Assembly: GCF_029889885.1 (NCBI RefSeq)
Contig: NZ_JARANY010000016.1
Span: 1-64,000, forward strand
Length of the DNA stretch: 64,000 nucleotides
Direction: 5' to 3'
Origin: Chromohalobacter sp. 296-RDG
GTDB lineage: Bacteria > Pseudomonadota > Gammaproteobacteria > Pseudomonadales > Halomonadaceae
The notes beneath the pieces were generated by a model that saw nothing but the letters and a program-made list of their open reading frames with translations, was not told where the DNA came from and made no database searches. Position 1 is the first letter of the stretch. Every line of letters starts with the position of its first letter. The position numbers and the translations under genes are program-made. Shown here piece after piece: positions 42,471-49,725 of this stretch.

Positions 42471-42490
42471 GAATGTTACCGGTAACATTC
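42471..42490. promoter_or_regulatory. Perfect GntR operator between gntK and the permease gene
   Basis: GAATGTTACC followed by GGTAACATTC is an exact 20-bp palindrome containing the E. coli GntR consensus ATGTTACCGGTAACAT without mismatch. It lies 52 bases before gntK on one side and 87 bases before the permease start on the other, placed to control both divergent genes. Confidence 0.9.
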
Positions 42491-42576
42491 ATTTTCCTAA
42501 ATTCGACGCCAAGGCACAACGCGACCATCGCCGCATCCCCGTTGCCGGTCGCGCCTCCAATAGAGGTTTCGCACAC

Positions 42577-43923
42577 ATGGATCACGCCACCACCCTGCTC
42601 CTTTCCGCACTGGGCGGCATCATATTGCTGTTGTACCTGGTCATGCGCCTTCGCCTGCATGCCTTCGTCGCCTTGCTGACAGTCAGCCTGATCGTAGGCC
42701 TCACTACGGGCATGGACCTCGAGGCCATTCTGCAGTCCGTGGAAGACGGCATGGGCGGCACACTCGGTTTCGTTGCTACCGTCGTCGGCCTGGGCGCGAT
42801 GTTCGGCAAGATGCTGGAAGTCTCCGGCGGGGTCGATCGCCTGGCCAGCACGTTGCTCAATCGTTTCGGAGAAAACCGCTCGCAATGGGCCATGGGCGTC
42901 ACCGGTTTTCTGGTGGCGATCCCTGTTTTCCTGGATGTCGCCTTCATCATTCTGGTGCCGCTGATCTACGCCCTGACCCGCCGGACCGGGCATTCGCTAC
43001 TCTACTATGGTGTCCCGCTCCTTGCCGGGCTTGCAGTCACTCATTCGTTTATTCCCCCGACGCCGGGACCGATCGCCGTCGCGGATCTGATCGGTGCTGA
43101 TCTAGGCTATGTCATCCTTTTCGGGGCCATGGCGGGGCTGCCGGCCATGATCATCGCAGGCCCCCTCTTCGGGCGCTATATTGCCAAGCATATCGACGTG
43201 GGCATTCCAGACTACATGGAGCTGCCTAAAGACGAGATCGACAGCACCGGGCTGCCGAGCTTCAAGCTGATCCTCGCCATCATTCTGCTGCCGCTGGTCC
43301 TGATCGTGCTCAACACCGTCTCCGGTGCGGTGCTGGCAGACGATAATCCAATCGTTACCACCCTGGCGTTCGTGGGTCATCCCTTCGTGGCGCTGACGCT
43401 GGCGACACTACTGTCGTTCGTGTTCTTGGGGACGCGGCGTGGCATGAGCCGTGAGAATGTCATGGAAGTCGCCACCAAGGCACTCGAACCAGCCGGTATC
43501 ATCATCCTCGTCACCGGTGCCGGCGGCGTCTTCAAGCAGATGCTTATAGACTCCGGTGTCGGCGATGTCATGGGCCAGATGATGGCCGATAGCGCCCTGC
43601 CGCCGATTCTGCTCGCCTTCTTGATCTCCACCGCTGTGCGCGTGGTACAGGGCTCCGCCACCGTGGCGATGATTACTGCCGCCGGCCTGATGGCGCCCTT
43701 GATCTCGACCCTGGGCCTGGAAGGACCGGTGCTTGGCTTGATCGTGATCGCCATCGCTTCCGGCGCCACGGTGCTCAGTCACGTCAACGATTCCGGGTTC
43801 TGGCTGGTCAACCGTTACTTCGGCCTGACCGAGACGCAGACCCTGAAAAGCTGGACGGTGATGGAGACATTGATCGGGCTGGTGGGGCTGGTGGTCGCAC
43901 TGATTATCGGTCTATTCGTGTAA
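42577..43923 (+). CDS. gntT: GntP-family gluconate:H+ symporter
   Basis: A 448-residue inner membrane permease with about twelve helices, the size of E. coli GntT/GntP. AGAGG lies about 9 bases before the chosen ATG. The family pattern includes LRLHAFVALLTVSLIVGL near 26, GLGAMFGKMLEVSGGVDRLA near 70, SFIPPTPGPIAVADLIGADL near 152 and the C-terminal SHVNDSGFWLVNRYFGLTE. Substrate is inferred from the adjacent gntK, repressor and operators; GntP proteins also carry other sugar acids. Followed by a strong terminator. Confidence 0.93.
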   Translation: MDHATTLLLSALGGIILLLYLVMRLRLHAFVALLTVSLIVGLTTGMDLEAILQSVEDGMGGTLGFVATVVGLGAMFGKMLEVSGGVDRLASTLLNRFGENRSQWAMGVTGFLVAIPVFLDVAFIILVPLIYALTRRTGHSLLYYGVPLLAGLAVTHSFIPPTPGPIAVADLIGADLGYVILFGAMAGLPAMIIAGPLFGRYIAKHIDVGIPDYMELPKDEIDSTGLPSFKLILAIILLPLVLIVLNTVSGAVLADDNPIVTTLAFVGHPFVALTLATLLSFVFLGTRRGMSRENVMEVATKALEPAGIIILVTGAGGVFKQMLIDSGVGDVMGQMMADSALPPILLAFLISTAVRVVQGSATVAMITAAGLMAPLISTLGLEGPVLGLIVIAIASGATVLSHVNDSGFWLVNRYFGLTETQTLKSWTVMETLIGLVGLVVALIIGLFV

Positions 43924-43951
43924 TGCCACGCCACACACGCAACGCATAAAA

Positions 43952-43985
43952 ACGCAGAGGGGGCCATCACGGCCCCCTCTGCGTC
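43952..43985 (+). terminator. Terminator of the gluconate permease gene
   Basis: A 14-bp perfect stem, beginning ACGCAGAGGGGGCC, closes a short loop. A T6 run follows about 10 bases later. It lies between two converging genes and may serve both. Confidence 0.85.
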
Positions 43986-44042
43986 TTGATACTACTGTTT
44001 TTTATATCTTCCCGTCGCGTTCATCTCGATCACGGCCACGCC

Positions 44043-45182
44043 TTATAGCTTATACAGCTTGACCGCATCCTCGATGGCTTCCAGTCGACGCTGAGCCAGT
44101 GCATTCCCCAACTCCTTGCCGCGATAGCCTTCGTCGAGCAACATGCGCGGTTCGATCTCGATCGCTTTTTGCCAAGCAAGAGCAACATACTCGGCCAGCG
44201 TCGGTGCCTCCAGTGCCAGATAACGCTGCAACGGCTCGACACGTTCGGACCGCCGCCAGGCATCGATAGCATCGAACCAGGCCAGCACGTCGGCGCCCTC
44301 TAGTCCACGGGCTTCATCGGTATGCCGCAGTGCTCGGGTACGCGCTACCTGGCGAGACAGATCGCGCCACGCATTGGGCACGCGCAGACGCTCGCACAAC
44401 GCCTCGCGCGCCTCGTCAGTCAGTGTTTCGAGCAAGCGCGCCCAACGCCACCGTGCCGGTTCGGCATCGGCGGGCAGTCTCGCCATGGCCGCTTCGCCAC
44501 GCGCGAGCATGCTTGGGGCATTCAGTTCGGGCATCCACACGGCCAGGGCCCCGCACTCTTGCAGCGCCGTGAAATAGGCAATGGGGCGTGGCTCAGCCAG
44601 CGCCTTGACGGTCTCCTGCCAGACACGCTCGGCGACGAGGTGAGCGATTTCGCCGCTGTCGCATAGTCGACGCATCAGCTGCTTCGTATCGTCGGCGATG
44701 ACGAAGCCCAACCCCCTGTAGCGCGCCCAGAAGCGTGCCGTGCGCAGCACACGCAAGGGATCTTCGACGAACGCCTCGGAGACATGACGCAGCACGCGCG
44801 CGTCGAGATCCTTCGCCCCCTGAAAAGGATCGACCAGATGCCCCTCAGTGTCTTCCGCCATGGCATTGATGGTCAGATCCCGGCGTGCCAGGTCTTCCTC
44901 GAGGGTCACCTCAGGGCTGGCGTGAATCACGAACCCGGTATAGCCGTGGCCCTGCTTGCGTTCGGTACGCGCCAAGGCGTATTCCTCGTGAGTCACCGGG
45001 TGCAGGAAGACCGGAAAATCGCGCCCCACCGGAATGAATCCCCGCGCAGTGAGCGCTTCCGGCATAGCGCCAACCACCACCCAGTCTTCATCGGTGACTG
45101 GCCAGCCAAGACGCGCATCGCGCACCGCTCCGCCGACCCGGTAGACGGCGAAACCTTCGAGCACATCGCGAGGCGCGTTCAT
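44043..45182 (-). CDS. cca: CCA tRNA nucleotidyltransferase lacking the HD domain
   Basis: A 379-residue class II nucleotidyltransferase that builds or repairs the tRNA 3' CCA end. The head domain is complete: YRVGGAVRDARLG near 13, the metal-binding Asp pair in TDEDWVVVG, and LARRDLTINAMA near 105. The neck and body align well with the E. coli enzyme, including RVWQETVKAL and, near the end, FDAIDAWRRSERVEPL. The HD phosphohydrolase segment present in E. coli Cca (His..CHDLGKG..HH) is absent: only a short Ala/Arg-rich stretch lies between PELNAP and CERLRVPN. The start at 45182 is 4 bases after glpE. Last gene of the lptD-to-cca series. Confidence 0.93.
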   Translation of the reverse strand: MNAPRDVLEGFAVYRVGGAVRDARLGWPVTDEDWVVVGAMPEALTARGFIPVGRDFPVFLHPVTHEEYALARTERKQGHGYTGFVIHASPEVTLEEDLARRDLTINAMAEDTEGHLVDPFQGAKDLDARVLRHVSEAFVEDPLRVLRTARFWARYRGLGFVIADDTKQLMRRLCDSGEIAHLVAERVWQETVKALAEPRPIAYFTALQECGALAVWMPELNAPSMLARGEAAMARLPADAEPARWRWARLLETLTDEAREALCERLRVPNAWRDLSRQVARTRALRHTDEARGLEGADVLAWFDAIDAWRRSERVEPLQRYLALEAPTLAEYVALAWQKAIEIEPRMLLDEGYRGKELGNALAQRRLEAIEDAVKLYKL

Positions 45183-45186
45183 GAGC

Positions 45187-45519
45187 TCAGCTCTCGACCC
45201 GCTCGGGATGACGCGCGGCCCAATCGGTGAAGCCACCATCCAGGCTATAGACATCGCTAAAGCCCTGAGCCGCCAGCCAGGTAGCTGCCTGCTGGCTGGA
45301 ATGGCCGTGATAGCAGACAACCACCATGGGGCGTTCACGCGGCGCCCGCTCGAACAATTCCGCCACGCTGGCGTTGTCGAGGTGGTGGCTGCCGGGAATA
45401 TGTCCCTGTGAATAACTCAACGGGTCTCGGATATCGACCAGCGTCAGCTCACGGGCGCTTTCGAGCCACTCGGCCAACGTAGTCGGGGCAAGGTGGGTAA
45501 AACTCGTCTCGTGGGACAT
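45187..45519 (-). CDS. glpE: GlpE-type thiosulfate sulfurtransferase (single-domain rhodanese)
   Basis: A 110-residue rhodanese. The active-site loop is CYHGHSS, nearly identical to that of E. coli GlpE, with the Cys accepting a sulfane sulfur from thiosulfate and passing it to cyanide or thioredoxin. VDIRDPLSYSQGHIPGSHHL near 30 and SLDGGFTDWAARHP at the end complete the fold. AAGGAG lies 7 bases before the ATG at 45519. It sits between apaH and cca, the same neighbourhood as in pseudomonads. Confidence 0.94.
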   Translation of the reverse strand: MSHETSFTHLAPTTLAEWLESARELTLVDIRDPLSYSQGHIPGSHHLDNASVAELFERAPRERPMVVVCYHGHSSQQAATWLAAQGFSDVYSLDGGFTDWAARHPERVES

Positions 45520-45544
45520 GAGAATGCTCCTTGGCAGATCAGTA

Positions 45545-46363
45545 TCAATGCCGCAGATGGGCCGGTTCGACGTAGCGTTCACCGCTTTCCAGATCGACCG
45601 CGGTCAGCTCACTGCCCCACACACAGCCGGTATCCAGCGCCAGGGCACGCACACAGGCGTCGGGAGTCTTGCCCTGAAGCGCCGCCCAGTGGCCGAAGAC
45701 GATACGCGGATCATCCTTGCGCGGGTAAGTGAACCAGGGTGCGAAGTCGGCGGGCGCGCTGTCCAACCCTTCCTTAGCATCGAAGTCGAGCGTCCCGTCG
45801 GCGGCGATGAAACGCATGCGCGTGAAGGTATTGACGATAACCCGCAAACGCTCGATGCCACGCAGGTCCTCCGACCAACGCGCCGGCGAATTGCCGTACA
45901 TCGACGCCAGGAAATCGCCCACCGCATCGCCACGCAGCACCGCCTCGACCTCGGCAGCGTAGTCGCTCGCCTGTTTCAGCGACCAATGCGGCGGCAGTCC
46001 CGCATGCACCATGACAGCATCGAGCGCAGCGTCATGCACCAGCAGCGGCTGGCGACGCAGCCAATCTAGCAGCTCGTCGCGGTCATCGGCTTCGAGAATC
46101 GGTTGCAGCGTGTCAAAACGCTTGAGCGGCGCGTCGGCCCAGGCCGCCGCCAGCAAATGAAAATCGTGGTTGCCCAGTACCACCCGGGCACTGTCGCCCA
46201 GCGCCTTTACGGCGCGTAGACAGTCAAGTGACCCCGGGCCGCGGTTGACCAGGTCGCCCACCAGCCACAGGCGGTCGCGCTGCGGATCGAAAGCGATCCG
46301 CTCGAGCAGCGCCGCGAACTCTGCATGGCAGCCCTGCAAGTCGCCGATGGCATATGTCGACAT
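45545..46363 (-). CDS. apaH: Symmetrical diadenosine tetraphosphatase
   Basis: A 272-residue cytosolic metallophosphatase that splits Ap4A into two ADP. The phosphoesterase motifs are complete: GDLQGCHAEF at 7-16, GDLVNRGPGSLDCL near 36 and GNHDFHLLA near 65, then VMVHAGLPPHW near 119. The tail has RIVFGHWAALQGK near 225 and CVWGSELTAVDLESGE. Length matches E. coli ApaH (280). It follows apaG by 25 bases in the conserved rsmA-apaG-apaH order. Confidence 0.97.
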   Translation of the reverse strand: MSTYAIGDLQGCHAEFAALLERIAFDPQRDRLWLVGDLVNRGPGSLDCLRAVKALGDSARVVLGNHDFHLLAAAWADAPLKRFDTLQPILEADDRDELLDWLRRQPLLVHDAALDAVMVHAGLPPHWSLKQASDYAAEVEAVLRGDAVGDFLASMYGNSPARWSEDLRGIERLRVIVNTFTRMRFIAADGTLDFDAKEGLDSAPADFAPWFTYPRKDDPRIVFGHWAALQGKTPDACVRALALDTGCVWGSELTAVDLESGERYVEPAHLRH

Positions 46364-46388
46364 ATTCTCTCCCGGCCGGTGACGATAG

Positions 46389-46772
46389 TCAGTGTATCTG
46401 GTTAGGCCCCGCAAGACGGAAGGCCGCGATGGGGACCTCGAAGGCGCGCTGCTCGTTCGTGTCGAGGCAGGTGTAGCTACCTTCCATGACGCCCACCGGG
46501 CCATCGAGCACCGCGCGGCTGGTATAACGAAAGCGCTGACCGGGGCCGATCAACGGCTGCTGCCCTACGACCCCCTTGCCACGCACTTCCTGCACCTTGC
46601 CGCTGCTCTGGGTGATCTGCCAGTGGCGCGCCAGCAGCTGGATCGTACGCATCGAACGGTTATGCACGGTAATCGTATAGCTGAAGACATAACGCTGTTC
46701 GGCAGGCGCGGATTCACCTGCCTGGTAGGCGGGCTCGACCTCTACCTGGACATCGGCAGTCACTTCACTCAT
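46389..46772 (-). CDS. apaG: ApaG protein
   Basis: A 127-residue protein with a fibronectin type III-like beta sandwich. The family pattern is complete: YVFSYTITVHNRSMRTIQLL near 28, RHWQITQSSGKVQEVRGKGV near 49 and YTSRAVLDGPVGVMEGSYTC near 83. E. coli ApaG is 125 residues. Its precise role is not settled; mutants in enterobacteria affect Co2+ resistance and Mg2+ efflux. Its start overlaps the rsmA stop by 4 bp. Confidence 0.96.
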   Translation of the reverse strand: MSEVTADVQVEVEPAYQAGESAPAEQRYVFSYTITVHNRSMRTIQLLARHWQITQSSGKVQEVRGKGVVGQQPLIGPGQRFRYTSRAVLDGPVGVMEGSYTCLDTNEQRAFEVPIAAFRLAGPNQIH

Positions 46773-47584
46773 GGCGTCGCTCCCACGACATGATTGGCAA
46801 TACGCACCAGCTCTGCGACGCTCAGCGTCTGCGGACGGCGTCCCGCATCGATTTCCAATGTATCCCAGGCTGCGTCATCGAGACGCCCCTTGAAGTTGTT
46901 GCGCAGCGTCTTGCGGCGCTGGCCGAAGGCCTCGCGCACGATCTCGCCAAACAGCGCTTCGTCATGCGCGACATGCGGTGGCTCAGCGTGTGGTACCAGA
47001 CGCACGATCGCCGATTCCACCTTGGGTCTCGGCGCAAAGGCCTCCGGCGGAACCACGAACAAATTGTCTACCCGGCAATAATACTGTGCCATGACCGATA
47101 GGCGCCCCCATGCCGAGCTACCCGGTGTCGCCGCCAGACGCTCGACGACCTCTCTTTGCAGCATGAAATGCATGTCGGCGATGGCGCCACGCGTCGCCAA
47201 CAGATGGAAGATCAGCGGCGTGGAGATGTTGTAAGGCAGGTTGCCAATGACACGTAGCGGCTTGCCAGGCGTCTCCCCTTCCGCCACGAGAGCGGAAAAG
47301 TCGAACTTGAGCGCGTCGCCTTCGTGGATGACGAACGCCGGATAATTGAAGAACTGCACACGCAGCCCCGGAATCAGGTCACGATCCAGCTCGATGACTT
47401 CCAGCGCGCCGGTGGCATCCAGCAACGGTTCCGTCAACGCCCCTTGCCCGGGGCCGATCTCGATCAAGCGCTGATCGGAGCGCGGCGCGATAGCATCCAC
47501 GATGCGTTGGATGGCGCCAGGATCGCGTAAGAAGTTCTGGCCGAAGCGTTTACGAGCCTGGTGGACCGGAGGGCGATGGGACAT
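46769..47584 (-). CDS. rsmA: 16S rRNA (adenine1518-N6/adenine1519-N6)-dimethyltransferase
   Basis: A 271-residue methyltransferase (KsgA) that dimethylates two adjacent adenines in helix 45 of 16S rRNA late in small-subunit assembly. The N-terminus has the usual QARKRFGQNFLRD; the SAM-binding motif IEIGPGQGALTE follows near 44 and the catalytic NLPYNIS near 112. The start at 47584 matches the family N-terminus; an ATG 11 codons earlier that abuts the pdxA stop is the alternative. Part of the lptD-surA-pdxA-rsmA-apaG-apaH series. Confidence 0.97.
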   Translation of the reverse strand: MSHRPPVHQARKRFGQNFLRDPGAIQRIVDAIAPRSDQRLIEIGPGQGALTEPLLDATGALEVIELDRDLIPGLRVQFFNYPAFVIHEGDALKFDFSALVAEGETPGKPLRVIGNLPYNISTPLIFHLLATRGAIADMHFMLQREVVERLAATPGSSAWGRLSVMAQYYCRVDNLFVVPPEAFAPRPKVESAIVRLVPHAEPPHVAHDEALFGEIVREAFGQRRKTLRNNFKGRLDDAAWDTLEIDAGRRPQTLSVAELVRIANHVVGATP

Positions 47585-47617
47585 GGACGTGGCGTATTCC
47601 TTGGGGCAATCGGGCAT

Positions 47618-48646
47618 TCATTCAGAGCGACATGGCCGGCCGCTACGGGCCATCCTGGCGGCAACGTCGAGCGCCACCCGCAAGCTACCGGCGTCGGCCT
47701 GGCCACTCGCGGCCAAGTCGAGCGCCGTACCATGATCGACTGAGGTGCGAATCAGCGGCAGCCCCAGCGTCACGTTGGCGGCTTCGCCGAAACCGGCGTA
47801 TTTCAGTACCGGCAAGCCTTGGTCGTGATACATGGCAAGCACGGCATCGGCATGCTTCAAATGATGCGGCGTAAACAACGTATCGGCGGGCAAGGGACCG
47901 GTGAGATCCAGCCCCTCGCGGCGTAGCTCGGCCAGCGCCGGCGCGATGATATCACGCTCTTCGACACCCAAGTGGCCGTCCTCGCCGGCATGCGGATTGA
48001 GACCGCAAACCAGAATACGCGGCCGCGCAATGCCGAAGTGGCGGCGTAGATCCGCATCCAGAATCGTTGTCACGCGACGTAAACTCTCGGCATCGATGGC
48101 ATCGGCCACCGCGCGCAGAGGGAGATGCGTCGTCGCCAGCGCCACGCGCAAGGGCGGCTCGGTGCGTTCGGTGGCCAGCAGCATCACCACCTCCTCGACA
48201 CCACAGCCATCGCGAAGATATTCGGTGTGACCGGTAAAGCCGGGATAGCCGCCCTCGATGATCGCGCCCTTGTGCAAGGGGGCGGTGACCATGGCATCGG
48301 CATGGCCATCACGACAAGCCGCGATAGCGACATCCAGCGTTTCAAGCACATAGACGGCGTTGGCGGGGTCGAGCCGACCGGCCTCGGTGGGAGCTCGTAG
48401 TCGCACCGGCCATACCGGCAAGACACCGTCACGCGGCGCAGGTACCGGCATACCATCAGCCAACGGGACGATACGCACCGCCAGCGCCAGCCGCGCGGCG
48501 CGCTCGGCCAGCAATTCGGGATCGCCGATGGCGACGAGGCGCGTCTCGTGATCCTGCCAGGCCGCCGCCAGCGTCAGCGTCAAGTCCGGGCCGATCCCCG
48601 CCGGCTCGCCGGTGGTCAATGCCAGCACCGGAGAAGACGTCATCAC
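47618..48646 (-). CDS. pdxA: 4-hydroxythreonine-4-phosphate dehydrogenase
   Basis: A 342-residue NAD-dependent enzyme of pyridoxal phosphate synthesis (DXP-dependent route). The start ALTTGEPAGIGPDL, the metal-binding His residues in TAPLHKGAIIEGGYPGFTGH near 121, the NPHAGEDGHLG segment near 218 and MYHDQGLPVLKYAGFG near 274 are all characteristic. Length is usual (329 in E. coli). The start overlaps the surA stop by 4 bp. Its end touches a possible rsmA start. Confidence 0.97.
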   Translation of the reverse strand: MMTSSPVLALTTGEPAGIGPDLTLTLAAAWQDHETRLVAIGDPELLAERAARLALAVRIVPLADGMPVPAPRDGVLPVWPVRLRAPTEAGRLDPANAVYVLETLDVAIAACRDGHADAMVTAPLHKGAIIEGGYPGFTGHTEYLRDGCGVEEVVMLLATERTEPPLRVALATTHLPLRAVADAIDAESLRRVTTILDADLRRHFGIARPRILVCGLNPHAGEDGHLGVEERDIIAPALAELRREGLDLTGPLPADTLFTPHHLKHADAVLAMYHDQGLPVLKYAGFGEAANVTLGLPLIRTSVDHGTALDLAASGQADAGSLRVALDVAARMARSGRPCRSE

Positions 48647-49653
48647 TGCTGACCGTCTTCCAGGCGGTTATCGATATACGCGCCGGAGCGGATTTCTTGC
48701 GTCCAGGCCTCGAGTTCGTCGTTAACCTTGCGCTGGAACAGGGTCTGACGGACCTGTTCGCGCTGAGCATCACGGGTCACGTCCTTCTGACGACGATCTT
48801 CGAGCTCGATCACATGGTAACCGAAGCGCGAACGCACCGGCTGAGACAACTCGCCGACATCCATGCCGTTCACGGCATCCTCGAACGCCGGCACCATCTG
48901 GCCGGGACGCACCCAGCCCAATTCGCCGCCATCGAGGGCGCTGCCGTCATCATCGCTATACTGCTGCGCCAGCTCGGCAAAGCTCTCGCCCCCCGCGATC
49001 CGTTGACGAATGTCCTTGGCCAATGCCTCGGCCTGCTCGTCGTTACGATTCGGGTTGGTACCGACCAGGATATGACGCACCTGGTTCTCGGTGACCACCA
49101 TCTGTTGTTCGCCCTGGCTGCCCTGGCTGCCCTGGCTGCCCTGGCCAGCCTGCTGTTCGAGCTGGCGATCCACTTCGCGATCGGTAATGTTGACGCGACT
49201 GGCCACCTGGCTCTGTTGTACTTGGCGCAGCAGCATTTCGCGGCGTACTTGTTCGCGTACCGCCGCCAACGACATGCCGTCTTGCTCGAGCGATTTGGCG
49301 AACTCCTCCAGCGTCATGTCATTTTTCTTGGCGATATCGCGCACGGCAGCATTGAGCTGCGTATCGTCGATGCTCACATTGGCGCGGTCGGCCATCTGCA
49401 GCTGGATCTGCTCGACGATCATGCGGTCGAGCACCTGGCGACGCAGGTCTTCCTTGTCCGGTACGGGCACATTGCGACTGGCCATCTGCTTGCTCACCTG
49501 GGTGACACGATCCTCGAGCTGGCTCTGCATGATCGCATCCTTGTTGACGACCGCCACGATGCGGTCCAGCGGCTGGGGCTGTGCCAGCGCCACCAGTGGC
49601 GTCAACGCCATCAGCAGCATGAAGCCCAGGGAGGCGAACGATCTCAAGCGCAT
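48643..49653 (-). CDS. surA: Periplasmic chaperone SurA with one parvulin domain
   Basis: A 336-residue periplasmic chaperone for outer membrane proteins, exported by a signal peptide ending near residue 24 (VALAQ). The SurA N-terminal chaperone domain covers about 26-160 (RIVAVVNKDAIMQSQLEDRV). A linker with repeated Gly-Ser-Gln follows near 170-182. Then comes a single parvulin domain at about 187-290 (VRHILVGTNP, DGSALDGGELGWVRPGQMV), aligning with the second, active parvulin of E. coli SurA, and a C-terminal helix. E. coli SurA is 428 residues with two parvulins, so the first is missing. The gene follows lptD, whose product is a known SurA client in E. coli. Confidence 0.95.
   Translation of the reverse strand: MRLRSFASLGFMLLMALTPLVALAQPQPLDRIVAVVNKDAIMQSQLEDRVTQVSKQMASRNVPVPDKEDLRRQVLDRMIVEQIQLQMADRANVSIDDTQLNAAVRDIAKKNDMTLEEFAKSLEQDGMSLAAVREQVRREMLLRQVQQSQVASRVNITDREVDRQLEQQAGQGSQGSQGSQGEQQMVVTENQVRHILVGTNPNRNDEQAEALAKDIRQRIAGGESFAELAQQYSDDDGSALDGGELGWVRPGQMVPAFEDAVNGMDVGELSQPVRSRFGYHVIELEDRRQKDVTRDAQREQVRQTLFQRKVNDELEAWTQEIRSGAYIDNRLEDGQQ
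49112..49147. repeat. 9-base tandem repeat inside surA
   Basis: The unit CCCTGGCTG is present three times without change and a fourth time with two changes. It encodes a Gly-Ser-Gln run in the linker between the SurA chaperone and parvulin domains. As the unit is a multiple of three, copy number changes would keep the frame. Confidence 0.85.
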
Positions 49654-49725
49654 GGAGTCCTCTCTACGTTACTGTCTTGTCGCCGGCGCGTGCCTCAACC
49701 GGCGGTGAATAGATGCCAATGTGGT

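Noticed and set aside
44043-45338. Extended start for cca at 45338
   Set aside because: It would overlap almost the whole of glpE up to residue 60; the start at 45182 gives the normal Cca N-terminus.
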